Shown here: piece after piece, positions 33,133-44,060 of the stretch | How the letters are laid out: each line of letters begins with the position of its first letter | Position numbering within the stretch: position 1 is the first letter of the stretch | From: Pleurodeles waltl | Taxonomy: Eukaryota > Chordata > Amphibia > Caudata > Salamandridae | Assembly (NCBI RefSeq): GCF_031143425.1 | Contig: NW_027149998.1 | Span: 62,001 to 126,000 of the forward strand | DNA: 64,000 nt | Reading direction: 5' to 3' | Translations under genes and position numbers: made by a program | Notes under the pieces: model-generated | What the model was told of the DNA's origin: nothing | Database searches by the model: none | What the model saw: only the letters and a program-made list of their open reading frames with translations

Positions 33133-36100
33133 CTAACCTTTCCCAAGAGAGTCTTCATTTTCTAAGTGGAAGAACCTGGAAAGGCCATCTGCATTGGCAT
33201 GGGCAGTCCCAGGTCTGTGTTCCACTATAAAGTCCATTCCCTGTAGGGAGATGGACCACCTCAACAGTTTAGGATTTTCACCTTTCATTTGCATCAGCCA
33301 TTTGAGAGGTCTGTGGTCAGTTTGAACTAGGAAGTGAGTCCCAAAGAGGTATGGTCTCAGCTTCTTCAGGGACCAAACCACAGCAAAGGCCTCCCTCTCA
33401 ATGGCACTCCAACGCTGCTCCCTGGGGAGTAACCTCCTGCTAATGAAAGCAACAGGTTGGTCAAGGCCATCATCATTGGTTTGGGACAAAACTGCCCCTA
33501 TCCCATGTTCAGAGGCATCAGTCTGCACAATGAACTGCTTAGAATAATCTGGAGCTTTGAGAACTGGTGCTGAGCACATTGCCTGTTTCAGGGTGTCAAA
33601 GGCCTGTTGGCATTCCACAGTCCAGTTCACTTTCTTGGGCATTTTCTTGGAGGTGAGTTCAGTGAGGGCTGTCACAATGGATCCATATCCCTTCACAAAC
33701 CTCCTGTAATACCCAGTCAAGCCAAGGAATGCCCTGACTTGAGTCTGGGTTTTTGGAGCTACCCAGTCCAGAATAGTCTGGATCTTGGGTTGGAGTGGCT
33801 GAACTTGGCCTCCACCTACAAGGTGTCCCAAGTAAACCACAGTTCCCTGCCCTATCTGGCATTTGGATGCCTTGATAGAGAGGCCTGCAGATTGCAGAGC
33901 CTTCAAAACCTTCCTCAGGTGGACCAGGTGATCCTGCCAGGTGGAGCTAAAGACAGCAATATCATCAAGATAAGCTGTGCTAAAGGACTCCAAGCCAGCA
34001 AGGACTTGATTCACCAACCTTTGGAAGGTGGCAGGGGCATTCTTTAAACCAAAGGGCATAACAGTAAACTGATAATGCCCATCAGGTGTGGAGAATGCTG
34101 TCTTTTCTTTTGCTCCAGGTGCCATTTTTATTTGCCAGTACCCTGCTGTCAAGTCAAAGGTACTTAGAAATTTGGCAGCACCTAATTTATCAATGAGCTC
34201 ATCAGCTCTTGGAATTGGATGAGCATCTGTCTTGGTGACAGAATTGAGCCCTCTGTAGTCCACACAAAACCTCATCTCTTTCTTTCCATCTGTGGTGTGA
34301 GGTTTGGGGACTAAGACCACTGGGCTAGCCCAGGGGCTGTCAGAGCGCTCAATGACTCCCAATTCCAGCATCTTGTGGACTTCCACCTTGATGCTTTCCT
34401 TAACATGGTCAGACTGTCTAAAGATTTTGTTCTTGACAGGCATGCTGTCTCCTGTGTCCACCTCATGGGTACACAGGTGTGTCTGACCAGGGGTTAAGGA
34501 GAAGAGTTCAGGAAACTGTTGTAGGACTCTCCTACAATCAGCTTGCTGTTGGCCAGAGAGGGTGTCTGAGTAGATCACTCCATCTACTGTGCCATCTTTT
34601 GGGTCTGATGACAGAAGATCAGGGAGAGGTTCACTCTCTGCCTCCTGATCCTCATCTGTTACCATCAACAGATTGACATCAGCCCTGTCGTGGAAGAGCT
34701 TAAGGCGGTTTACATGGATCACCCTCTTGGGGCTCCTGCTTGTGCCCAGGTCCACCAAGTAGGTGACCTGACTCTTCCTCTCTAGTACTGGGTAAGGGCC
34801 ACTCCATTTGTCCTGGAGTGCCCTGGGAGCCACAGGCTCCAGAACCCAGACTTTCTGCCCTGGTTGGAACTCAACCAGTGCAGCCTTTTGGTCATACCAA
34901 AACTTCTGGAGCTGTTGGCTGGCCTCAAGGTTTTTGGTTGCCTTTTCCATGTACTCTGCCATTCTAGAGCGAAGGCCAAGTACATAGTCCACTATGTCCT
35001 GTTTAGGCTCATGGAGAGGTCTCTCCCAGCCTTCTTTAACAAGGGCAAGTGGTCCCCTTACAGGATGACCAAACAGAAGTTCAAAGGGTGAGAACCCTAC
35101 TCCCTTCTGTGGTACCTCCCTGTAAGCGAAAAGCAGACATGGCAGGAGGACATCCCATCTCCTTTTGAGTTTTTCTGGGAGCCCCATGATCATGCCTTTT
35201 AATGTCTTGTTGAATCTCTCAACCAAGCCATTAGTTTGTGGATGGTATGGTGTAGTGAATTTATAAGTCACTCCACACTCATTCCACATGTGCTTTAGGT
35301 ATGCTGACATGAAGTTGGTACCTCTGTCAGACACCACCTCCTTAGGGAAACCCACTCTGGTAAAGATACCAATGAGGGCCTTGGCTACTGCAGGGGCAGT
35401 AGTCGACCTAAGGGGAATAGCTTCAGGATACCTGGTAGCATGATCCACTACTACCAGGATATACATATTTCCTGAGGCTGTGGGAGGTTCCAGTGGACCA
35501 ACTATGTCCACACCCACTCTTTCAAAGGGCACCCCCACCACTGGAAGTGGAATGAGGGGGGCCTTTGGATGCCCACCTGTCTTACCACTGGCTTGACAGG
35601 TGGGGCAGGAGAGGCAAAACTCCTTAACCATGTTGGACATATTGGGCCAGTAGAAGTGGTTGACTAACCTCTCCCACGTCTTGGTTTGTCCCAAATGTCC
35701 AGCAAGGGGAATGTCATGGGCCAATGTTAGGATGAACTCTCTGAACAGCTGAGGCACTACCACTCTCCTAGTGGCACCAGGTTTGGGGTCTCTGGCCTCA
35801 GTGTACAGGAGCCCATCTTCCCAATAGACCCTATGTGTTCCATTTTTCTTGCCTTTGGACTCTTCAGCAGCTTGCTGCCTAAGGCCTTCAAGAGAGGGAC
35901 AGGTTTCTTGTCCCTTACACAGCTCTTCCCTTGAGGGTCCCCCTGGGCCTAAGAGCTCAACCTGGTAAGGTTCAAGCTCCAAAGGCTCAGTTCCCTCAGA
36001 GGGCAGAACATCTTCCTGAGAAGAGAGGTTCCCTTTCTTTTGCTGTGTTGCAGTTGGTTTCCCAACTGACTTTCCTTTCCTCTTGGTAGGCTGGGCCATT

Positions 36101-37911
36101 CTTCCAGACTCCAGCTCTACTTGTTCACCCTGTGCCTTGCATTGTGCTCTTGTTTTCACACACACCAGTTCAGGGATACCCAGCATTGCTGCATGGGTTT
36201 TTAGTTCTACCTCAGCCCATGCTGAGGACTCCAGGTCATTTCCAAGCAGACAGTCCACTGGGATATTTGAGGAGACCACCACCTGTTTCAGGCCATTGAC
36301 CCCTCCCCATTCTAAAGTAACCATTGCCATGGGATGTACTTTTCTCTGATTGTCAGCGTTGGTGACTGTGTAAGTTTTTCCAGTCAGGTATTGGCCAGGG
36401 GAAACCAGTTTCTCTGTCACCATGGTGACACTGGCACCTGTATCCCTCAGGCCCTCTATTCTAGTCCCATTAATTAAGAGTTGCTGTCTGTATTTTTGCA
36501 TGTTAGGCGGCCAGACAGCTAGTGTGGCTAAATCCACCCCACCCTCAGAAACTAGAGTAGCTTCAGTGTGGACCCTGATTTGCTCTGGGCACACTGTTGA
36601 TCCCACTTGGAGACTAGCCATACCAGTGTTACCTGGATGGGAGTTTGGAGTGGAACCTTTCTTGGGACAGGCCTTGTCTCCAGTTTGGTGTCCATGCTGT
36701 TTACAGCTATGACACCAGGCCTTTTTGGGATCAAAGTTTTTACCCTTGTACCCATTGTTTTGTGAAGAGGCTCTGGGCCCACCCTCCTGTGCAGGTTTTT
36801 GGGGGCCTGTAGAAGACTCTTTACTATTTTTAGTTTTGGTTGTCTCATCACCCTTCTGCTGGGGAGTCTTTGTGACCCCTTTCTTTTGGTCACCCCCTGT
36901 TGAAGTCTTGGACACCCTTGTCTTGACCCAATGGTCCGCCTTCTTTCCCAATTCTTGGGGAGAAATTGGTCCTAGGTCTACCAGATGCTGATGCAGTTTA
37001 TCATTGAAACAATTACTTAACAGGTGTTCTTTCACAAATAAATTGTACAGCCCATCATAATTACTTACACCACTGCCTTGAATCCAACCATCTAGTGTTT
37101 TCACTGAGTAGTCAACAAAGTCAACCCAGGTCTGGCTCGAGGATTTTTGAGCCCCCCTGAACCTAATCCTGTACTCCTCAGTGGAGAATCCAAAGCCCTC
37201 AATCAGGGTACCCTTCATGAGGTCATAAGATTCTGCATCTTGTCCAGAGAGTGTGAGGAGTCTATCCCTACACTTTCCTGTGAACATTTCCCAAAGGAGA
37301 GCACCCCAGTGAGATCTGTTCACTTTTCTGGTTACACAAGCCCTCTCAAAAGCTGTGAACCATTTGGTGATGTCATCACCATCTTCATATTTAGTTACAA
37401 TCCCTTTGGGGATTTTCAACATGTCAGGAGAATCTCTGACCCTATTTATGTTGCTGCCACCATTGATGGGTCCTAGGCCCATCTCTTGTCTTTCCCTCTC
37501 TATGGCTAGGATCTGTCTTTCCAAAGCCAATCTTTTGGCCATCCTGGCTAACTGGATGTCCTCTTCACTGGGGCTATCCTCAGTGATTTCAGAGGTGTTG
37601 GTCTCTCCTGTGAGGGAACCAGCATCTCTGACTATTATTTTAGGAGTCAGGGTTTGAGGGACCCTGTTCTCCCTAGATAGGACTGGTAGGGGGGAATTGT
37701 CCTCCAAGTCACTATCCTCTTCCTCTGAGTTGCCACCCTCAGAGGGGTTGGCCTTTTCAAACTCTGCCAAAAGCTCCTGGAGCTGTATTTTGGTAGGTTT
37801 GGGGCCCATTGTTATTTTCTTTAGTTTACAGAGTGACCTTAGCTCTCTCATCTGTAGATGGAGGTAAGGTGTGGTGTCGAGTTCCACCACATTCACATCT
37901 GTGCTAGACAT
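33133..37911 (-). CDS. gag-pol: Gag-Pol polyprotein with integrase upstream of RT, copy 2
   Basis: An intact 1592-residue frame with the same zinc knuckle, DTGA protease, HHCC and DDE integrase, YLDD reverse transcriptase and RNase H residues, at the same positions as copy 1. Compared with copy 1 by eye, about 17 residue changes are packed into residues 34-114 (the acidic Gag segment). None were seen from 115 to 590. About five lie in 591-630 and roughly four are scattered beyond. This patchwork suggests a recombinant between two subfamilies, though relaxed constraint on a disordered segment would also concentrate changes there. The start at 37911 is followed by the same first 33 residues as in the other copies. 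It is probably competent for expression from the LTR. Confidence 0.95.
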   Translation of the reverse strand: MSSTDVNVVELDTTPYLHLQMRELRSLCKLKKITMGPKPTKIQLQELLAEFEKANPSEGGNSEEEDSDLEDNSPLPVLSRENRVPQTLTPKIIVRDAGSLTGETNTSEITEDSPSEEDIQLARMAKRLALERQILAIERERQEMGLGPINGGSNINRVRDSPDMLKIPKGIVTKYEDGDDITKWFTAFERACVTRKVNRSHWGALLWEMFTGKCRDRLLTLSGQDAESYDLMKGTLIEGFGFSTEEYRIRFRGAQKSSSQTWVDFVDYSVKTLDGWIQGSGVSNYDGLYNLFVKEHLLSNCFNDKLHQHLVDLGPISPQELGKKADHWVKTRVSKTSTGGDQKKGVTKTPQQKGDETTKTKNSKESSTGPQKPAQEGGPRASSQNNGYKGKNFDPKKAWCHSCKQHGHQTGDKACPKKGSTPNSHPGNTGMASLQVGSTVCPEQIRVHTEATLVSEGGVDLATLAVWPPNMQKYRQQLLINGTRIEGLRDTGASVTMVTEKLVSPGQYLTGKTYTVTNADNQRKVHPMAMVTLEWGGVNGLKQVVVSSNIPVDCLLGNDLESSAWAEVELKTHAAMLGIPELVCVKTRAQCKAQGEQVELESGRMAQPTKRKGKSVGKPTATQQKKGNLSSQEDVLPSEGTEPLELEPYQVELLGPGGPSREELCKGQETCPSLEGLRQQAAEESKGKKNGTHRVYWEDGLLYTEARDPKPGATRRVVVPQLFREFILTLAHDIPLAGHLGQTKTWERLVNHFYWPNMSNMVKEFCLSCPTCQASGKTGGHPKAPLIPLPVVGVPFERVGVDIVGPLEPPTASGNMYILVVVDHATRYPEAIPLRSTTAPAVAKALIGIFTRVGFPKEVVSDRGTNFMSAYLKHMWNECGVTYKFTTPYHPQTNGLVERFNKTLKGMIMGLPEKLKRRWDVLLPCLLFAYREVPQKGVGFSPFELLFGHPVRGPLALVKEGWERPLHEPKQDIVDYVLGLRSRMAEYMEKATKNLEASQQLQKFWYDQKAALVEFQPGQKVWVLEPVAPRALQDKWSGPYPVLERKSQVTYLVDLGTSRSPKRVIHVNRLKLFHDRADVNLLMVTDEDQEAESEPLPDLLSSDPKDGTVDGVIYSDTLSGQQQADCRRVLQQFPELFSLTPGQTHLCTHEVDTGDSMPVKNKIFRQSDHVKESIKVEVHKMLELGVIERSDSPWASPVVLVPKPHTTDGKKEMRFCVDYRGLNSVTKTDAHPIPRADELIDKLGAAKFLSTFDLTAGYWQIKMAPGAKEKTAFSTPDGHYQFTVMPFGLKNAPATFQRLVNQVLAGLESFSTAYLDDIAVFSSTWQDHLVHLRKVLKALQSAGLSIKASKCQIGQGTVVYLGHLVGGGQVQPLQPKIQTILDWVAPKTQTQVRAFLGLTGYYRRFVKGYGSIVTALTELTSKKMPKKVNWTVECQQAFDTLKQAMCSAPVLKAPDYSKQFIVQTDASEHGIGAVLSQTNDDGLDQPVAFISRRLLPREQRWSAIEREAFAVVWSLKKLRPYLFGTHFLVQTDHRPLKWLMQMKGENPKLLRWSISLQGMDFIVEHRPGTAHANADGLSRFFHLENEDSLGKG

Positions 37912-38156
37912 TTTGCTTCTAAAAGTTGGGATACTTTTTAAGAATCTACAACTAGTTCTAGGTTCTAATTCAAACTTTTACAAACTTTTAAACTCTAAAA
38001 GAAATGCTAAACAGGATCTAACACAAGGCCCTAGCAGGTCTTTTAAGAATTTAGAAAACTTTTCAAATTGCAAAAATCAATTTCTAATGACAATTTTGGA
38101 ATTTGTCGTGTGATCAGGTATTGGCTGAGTAGTCCAGCAAATGCAAAGTCTTGTAC

Positions 38157-38174
38157 CCCACCGCTGATCCACCA
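38157..38174 (-). promoter_or_regulatory. Primer binding site of copy 2
   Basis: The same TGG-initial 18-mer as in copy 1, one base from the LTR end at 38176. The 245 bases between it and the start codon are an AT-rich leader. Confidence 0.7.
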
Positions 38175-38175
38175 A

Positions 38176-40862
38176 TGTAGGAAGTTGGCTCTGTATGTGC
38201 TATTTCAAAGTAAGGAATAGCATGCACAGAGTCCAAGGGTTCCCCTTAGAGGTAAAATAGTGGTAAAAATAGATAATACTAATGCTCTATTTTGTGGTAG
38301 TGTGGTCGAGCAGTAGGCTTATCCAAGGAGTAGTGTTAAGCATTTGTTGTACATACACATAGACAATAAATGAGGTACACACACTCAGAGACAAATCCAG
38401 CCAATAGGTTTTTATATAGAAAAATATCTTTTCTTAGTTTATTTTAAGAACCACAGGTTCAAATTTAACATGTAATATCTTGTTCGAAAGGTATTGCAGG
38501 TAAGTACTTTAGGAACTTCAAATCATCAAAATTGCATGTATACTTTTCAAGTTATTGTCAAATAGCTGTTTCAAAAGTGGACACTTAGTGCAATTTTCAC
38601 AGTTCCTGGGGGAGGTAAGTTTTTGTTAGTTTTACCAGGTAAGTAGGACACTTACAGGGTTCAGTTCTTGGTCCAAGGTAGCCCACCGTTGGGGGTTCAG
38701 AGCAACCCCAAAGTCACCACACCAGCAGCTCAGGGCCGGTCAGGTGCAGAGTTCAAAGTGGTGCCCAAAACACATAGGCTAGAATGGAGAGAAGGGGGTG
38801 CCCCGGTTCCGGTCTGCTTGCAGGTAAGTACCCGCGTCTTCGGAGGGCAGACCAGGGGGGTTTTGTAGGGCACCGGGGGGGACACAAGTCCACACAGAAA
38901 TTTCACCCTCAGCAGCGCGGGGGCGGCCGGGTGCAGTGTAGAAACAAGCGTCGGGTTTGTAATGGAAGTCAATGGGAGATCTAGGGATCTCTTCAGCGCT
39001 GCAGGCAGGCAAGGGGGGGGGTTCCTCGGGGAAACCTCCACTTGGGCAAGGGAGAGGGACTCCTGGGGGTCACTCCTCCAGTGAAAGTCCGGTCCTTCAG
39101 GTCCTGGGGGCTGCGGGTGCAGGGTCTCTCCCAGGTGTCGGGACTTAGGATTCAAAGAGTCGCGGTCAGGGGAAGCCTCGGGATTCCCTCTGCAGGCGGC
39201 GCTGTGGGGGCTCAGGGGGGACAGGTTTTTGTACTCACAGTCTTAGAGTAGTCCTGGGGTCCCTCCTGAGGTGTTGGATCGCCACCAGCCGAGTCGGGGT
39301 CGCCGGGTGCAGTGTTGCAAGTCTCACGCCTTTTGCGGGGAGCTTGCAGGGTTCTTTAAAGCTGCTGGAAACAAAGTTGCAGCCTTTCTTGGAGCAGGTC
39401 CGCTGTCCTCGGGAGTTTCTTGTCTTTTCGAAGCAGGGGCAGTCCTCAGAGGATGTCGAGGTCGCTGGTCCCTTTGGAAGGCGTCGCTGGAGCAGGATCT
39501 TTGGAAGGCAGGAGACAGGCCGGTGAGTTTCTGGAGCCAAGGCAGTTGTCGTCTTCTGGTCTTCCTCTGCAGGGGTTTTCAGCTAGGCAGTCCTTCTTCT
39601 TGTAGTTGCAGGAATCTAATTTTCTAGGGTTCAGGGTAGCCCTTAAATACTAAATTTAAGGGCGTGTTTAGGTCTGGGGGGTTAGTAGCCAATGGCTACT
39701 AGCCCTGAGGGTGGGTACACCCTCTTTGTGCCTCCTCCCAAGGGGAGGGGGTCACAATCCTAACCCTATTGGGGGAATCCTCCATCTGCAAGATGGAGGA
39801 TTTCTAAAAGTTAGAGTCACCTCAGCTCAGGACACCTTAGGGGCTGTCCTGACTGGCCAGTGACTCCTCCTTGTTATTCTCATTATTTTCTCCGGCCTTG
39901 CCGCCAAAAGTGGGGCCTGGCCGGAGGGGGCGGGCAACTCCACTAGCTGGAGTGTCCTGCTGGGTTGGCACAAAGGAGGTGAGCCTTTGAGGCTCACCGC
40001 CAGGTGTGACAATTCCTGCCTGGGAGAGGTGTTAGCATCTCCACCCAGTGCAGGCTTTGTTACTGGCCTCAGAGTGACAAAGGCACTCTCCCCATGGGGC
40101 CAGCAACATGTCTCGGTTTGTGGCAGGCTGCTAAAACTAGTCAGCCTACACAGATAGTCGGTTAAGTTTCAGGGGGCACCTCTAAGGTGCCCTCTGTGGT
40201 GTATTTTACAATAAAATGTACACTGGCATCAGTGTGCATTTATTGTGCTGAGAAGTTTGATTCCAAACTTCCCAGTTTTCAGTGTAGCCATTATGGTGCT
40301 GTGGAGTTCGTGTTTGACATACTCCCAGACCATATACTCTTATGGCTACCCTGCACTTACAATGTCTAAGGTTTTATTTAGACACTGTAGGGGTACCATG
40401 CTCATGCACTGGTACCCTCACCTATGGTATAGTGCACCCTGCCTTAGGGCTGTAAGGCCTGCTAGAGGGGTGTCTTACCTATACTGCATAGGCAGTGAGA
40501 GGCTGGCATGGCACCCTGAGGGGAGTGCCATGTCGACTTACTCGTTTTGTCCTCACTAGCACACACAAGCTGGCAAGCAGTGTGTCTGTGCAGAGTGAGA
40601 GGTCTCCAGGGTGGCATAAGACATGCTGCAGCCCTTAGAGACCTTCCTTGGCATCAGGGCCCTTGGTACTAGAAGTACCAGTTACAAGGGACTTATCTGG
40701 ATGCCAGGGTCTGCCAATTGTGGATACAAAAGTACAGGTTAGGGAAAGAACACTGGTGCTGGGGCCTGGTTAGCAGGCCTCAGCACACTTTCAATTGTAA
40801 ACATAGCATCAGCAAAGGCAAAAAGTCAGGGGGCAACCATGCCAAGGAGGCATTTCCTTACA
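38176..40862 (-). repeat. 5' LTR of copy 2 (2687 bp)
   Basis: It matches the 3' LTR at a constant offset of 7760 until a one-base A deletion near 40821. One further substitution near 40262 (GATTCC against GATACC) was seen. Confidence 0.95.
38409..38418 (-). promoter_or_regulatory. TATA-like box in the 5' LTR of copy 2
   Basis: TATATAAAAA on the minus strand followed by CCTATTGGC. It is in the correct place and direction to start the genomic RNA of this intact copy. Functional use is inferred. Confidence 0.4.
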
Positions 40863-41814
40863 CAAGGTTTTTGCAAAACTTTCTTTTTGTGGAAGCTGCC
40901 AGGCCCTCACTAGCATAACAGACAAAAAACAAACATTTTTGGTCACAAAAAGCACACATTTCCACAAGAGTACCTTGCATTGATCAAAATTTACTTTGTG
41001 TGCCGATATGCTCCTTGTGAAACAGCACAATGCAGACTGAGAGAATAATAATAAAAACAGAAGGTCTTGGTAATGCCAGACCTAATTGGGGGCCCAATTC
41101 TTAAAGGAAGTCACAAAAGTGCACCCATGGTATAAACTCTTACATTAGTGTAGATTTTCTACCCATGAATTACCAAGAGCTTATAGAAATAGGCCAGGAA
41201 ATTGTACTTTTTGGAAGATATTTGTGAACTGCCTTTTAGCTTGAGCAGATATGTAGATTTGCTCATGCAAAAATCTCTTGAGCATATACAAGTTCAATTT
41301 CCCTCCAATTAGGTTTTTTCCCCAACAGCTAGGAATACATTTCCAAGCTTTCTCAATATGGGAAAAGATTAGAGAAGACCTGGCAAAAACCATTAAAACA
41401 TGCAAGTTTGCAGAGACTGTAAAGGGCATTCAGACTCTTGAACTATTGCTTACTGCTACCTACAACCCCAGTATGTGCGTCTGTGGAAATGTGGCAAAAT
41501 GAAAGATTTGCTAGTATCCATACCCTACTGTAATATGAGCCCTGGTATAATCGGAGGCAATTATCAGAACCCATTAATAATGAGATTGCTGCAATAATTT
41601 GTCATCACACCAAATGACACCAAAGGGACACGTGGATTTTGTTACAGGACAAGTAGATTTATGAAGCAACCTGTCCCATGGACAAGTAGATATTTTATTA
41701 AATTCCACACCCCTGACAAAAGTTTCTGCCCAGTAGACTGATGGCCTCGAGTATGCATTTTTTTGATTCATTCAATTGATTATTTTTATTTATTTATTTC
41801 CCTAGCTATCAAGA
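40863..41814. other. Host intron sequence, no gene seen
   Basis: AT-rich sequence after the CAAGG duplication. A few short repeated words (GGACAAGTAGAT and relatives near 41650-41690) are present but no family or gene is recognisable. Confidence 0.45.
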
Positions 41815-42180
41815 CCCTGCTCTCATTATGTTTGGTGCCGAAAAAGTGGTCGATCAGTATTTGGATCTGTTTTCCCTTAATTATAAAGCATTGTTAGCTA
41901 AAGCCAAAACCCTGTTGGGCAAGATGCACGGTTAATCCATTGACATTAATTTGGCGAATCTCTGGTCATGTCTATTCTGCCTTTATTTAGTTTTCTTTTT
42001 GCAAATATCCCCATGCAAATCAACAAATGTTTAAGAGAGCTAGATTATTTTTAAAATTTGTGTGGAATGGCAGGACTTTGAGGTAAATAGCCTATTGTTC
42101 AATCATAAGGATCAAGGAGGGCTCAGTTTGCCAGATTTAATTTCCTGTTACCAGGCGTCCTGGCTGCACACTAGTCTGTA
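41815..42180 (+). pseudogene. L1-type LINE ORF2 C-terminal relic
   Basis: Successive frames give DLFSLNYKALLAKAKTLLGK, MSILPLFSFLFANIP, FVWNG and QGGLSLPDLISCYQASWL. Their order and spacing match the region after the RT domain of L1 ORF2 (NY-LL, ILP-YLF-NIP, F-WNG, GGL-LPD-YY-A). Stops and frame changes separate the blocks, so it is an old 5'-truncated fragment. Borders are approximate. Confidence 0.72.
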
Positions 42181-42635
42181 GGTGGGCAGTTTCTCATGGA
42201 ATTGAAAATGTTTTGCTTTCAAGGATGGCACAAGAAGCCAGAATCTATCTTCCTGTGCTTCTGAAGATTCTGAGGTTACTGAAACGGAATGCATATATAG
42301 CTTGTACATGGATTTGGTTTTTAGGTCGAGCGCGCAAGCGCTTTGGCTCTTGTAAGTATTGTGTGTTTTTAACCACGCTTTCACTTGATGTCATTGGTAA
42401 ATGCTTTACGTTTGTCACGCCTTGGGGCGATTTGGTTACCACCTTGGATACTGACCCTGTTACCAGGATAACTGCACAATTGCCGATATACTCCAGCGTG
42501 AGCGAACTACTTTTTTTCTTTTGTCTGCGCTTTGTGGCACACAGCGCGATCTCAATTGGACTTTTTTTTTCTTTCTTCGTTTTACATTATATGCACTCTG
42601 ATGTACTTAGTACATGATTTTTGCAGCAGACATAA
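42181..42635. other. Unclassified sequence, possibly an SINE or LINE tail
   Basis: It follows the L1 relic and includes a short GC-rich patch (GTCGAGCGCGCAAGCGC near 42325) and several T runs. No coding sequence or RNA gene can be supported. Confidence 0.35.
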
Positions 42636-42859
42636 GTAGGAAGCTGGCCTGGTGTTTGGTGAGTACCTATGGTATTATCAACTTATCACCTTATACCAGA
42701 TCCAGGTGTCCCTTATTAGCAGAGCGAGGTCAGTGTCTAGGAAGCCAGGCTACCTCTAGAGAGCCTGGCTTCTAGACACTACCTTCATTTCACGAAGGTG
42801 ATTCCTGGACCCGGTGTAAGTACCTAAGGTACCCACCACACACCAGGCCAGCTTCCTAC
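42636..42859. mobile_element. Short inverted-repeat element (MITE-like, 224 bp)
   Basis: It begins GTAGGAAGCTGGCCTGGTG and ends with the exact reverse complement. The pairing continues imperfectly for another 20 or so bases (GTGAGTACCTATGGTA against AAGTACCTAAGGTACC), and a further palindrome (GCCAGGC...GCCTGGC) lies in the middle. It has no coding capacity. The termini resemble the Gmr1-like LTR end (GTAGGAAGTTGGCTC). A target duplication is not clear, so the superfamily is open. Confidence 0.65.
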
Positions 42860-43533
42860 AATGTTTATAAATTCGTGTGGATTTCTTGAGTGTCTTGATG
42901 TCTTAGTTTTTTTTTTGTACTGTTTAAATTCTTAACTCTTTATGTATGCCTTGCTGCACAGTGCCACAGCTACCTAGGGTTGAGCTTAGGGAATTGCAGA
43001 TGAAACGTACTTGTCTTAAATAGGTTGGTAAGTGTATTATATGGTGAGGTTGTATTACCACACAATATTGCACTCCGTAGCCTCACATTTACTGATGACT
43101 GGTCTTGCTGAAAGGCTATTGATAGGCACTTAGATTTTCAGCCTGTGACTGACCTTATGATTAAGCTGAACGACATGGTGAACTGAGGAGCTGGCCACTG
43201 ACGAAGAAAGATCTGCAAGAAGTAGTAAAGAGATGGGGCTCAATTGTTTGTGAAGCTGCTCTTCTTACCCTGTCATGTCTGCACTGCTCTGTACTGCCCT
43301 AGACTTAGTTCTGTTAGAGAGGCCATCTAAGATGCTGTCAGTTTTATTTTGCATAGCCTCAGTGAATCTGTTAAATGTTTTTTTATTTCCTAATTATGCT
43401 TCATGTTTTTATTCCATTTAAGTTTGAGTGGAATGTCATCAACATACAAAAACAAGGTTAACTTTTGAGTTAACTATTGAGTGGTGTATACAAACGATAC
43501 ATTCAACTGATATCCCAATGTTTTGCTTTGCAG
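42860..43533 (+). other. Host intron end, no gene seen
   Basis: AT-rich sequence running into the polypyrimidine/CAG acceptor at 43533. No repeat or gene recognised. Confidence 0.5.
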
Positions 43534-43574
43534 ATGTTCCTGGTCAGAATTTAAATGTAAAGCCAATTAAAAAG
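43534..43574 (+). CDS. Host gene exon c (41 nt), linker before RRM
   Basis: A small exon between GCTTTGCAG and GTATTT. The G left over from exon b plus AT gives Asp, and the frame continues as VPGQNLNVKPIKK, ending on a complete codon (phase 0). The peptide is basic and directly precedes the RRM encoded by the next exon. The small size alone would be weak evidence. The exact phase fit between exon b and exon d, across 33 kb and 6.7 kb introns, supports it. Confidence 0.62.
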
Positions 43575-44060
43575 GTATTTTTTTATGTTTCAACACTGTT
43601 GTACGTGTTGACTTGCATTGTTACATTGTCAGCTGTGGTCCTTTTCTGTGGGGTCTCTGGTTTTGCATTGTAGAAATCTTCATTGAAGTCATAAGTGTTA
43701 AAATGATTGCCTACTGTGTGCTGAAATTGCAAAAACTATCTGTCCATATACCAGTAGAATGGGTGAAGAGGTCAGCATGTTTGTGTGGAGCCTACCACAA
43801 AGTTTTCTAATAATCACTGACACATGATGTGGACCTGAAGGGAAGATGTTGTCATGGTTGGTGCTATGTAGTTTCATGTTTTATTTTTATTTTGCACAAA
43901 GTCTGAAATTTGGAAAACCTTGGCTATGACCAGCAAGAGAGCAGGATAATGGCCATAGTGCATCAATTAAGGAAAATGGCATCCGCACATCTGACAGAAC
44001 CAGAAACTTGCTCATGGCTGTCTTGTGAATTATCTCCCTGCTCTTTACTGGATGGCTTAC
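43575..44060 (+). other. Host intron sequence, no gene seen
   Basis: Start of the 6,660-nt intron (43575-50234). AT-rich, with no recognisable repeat before the LTR fragment at 44061. Confidence 0.5.

Larger units (their letters stand above)
30416..40862 (-). mobile_element. Full-length Gmr1-like LTR retrotransposon, copy 2, TSD CAAGG
   Basis: It is 10,447 bp with two LTRs, a primer binding site, an intact 1592-codon frame and a polypurine tract. It is flanked by CAAGG at 30411-30415 and 40863-40867. I noticed only two differences between its LTRs (one A missing in an A-run near 40821, and one substitution near 40262), so it is very young. It lies antisense in the 33-kb host intron. Confidence 0.96.
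10492..43533 (+). other. Host intron of 33,042 nt filled with mobile elements
   Basis: The donor is GGTAAATCGC and the acceptor is TTTGCTTTGCAG. Nearly all of its length is accounted for by four solo LTRs, a Harbinger-like relic, a DIRS element, a full 10.4-kb Gmr1-like element, an L1 relic and an inverted-repeat element. Exon phases on both sides match without any extra exon in between. Confidence 0.65.

Noticed and set aside
41574..41771. 65-codon minus-strand frame in the intron
   Set aside because: No recognisable motif, and it overlaps short repeated words; probably noise.
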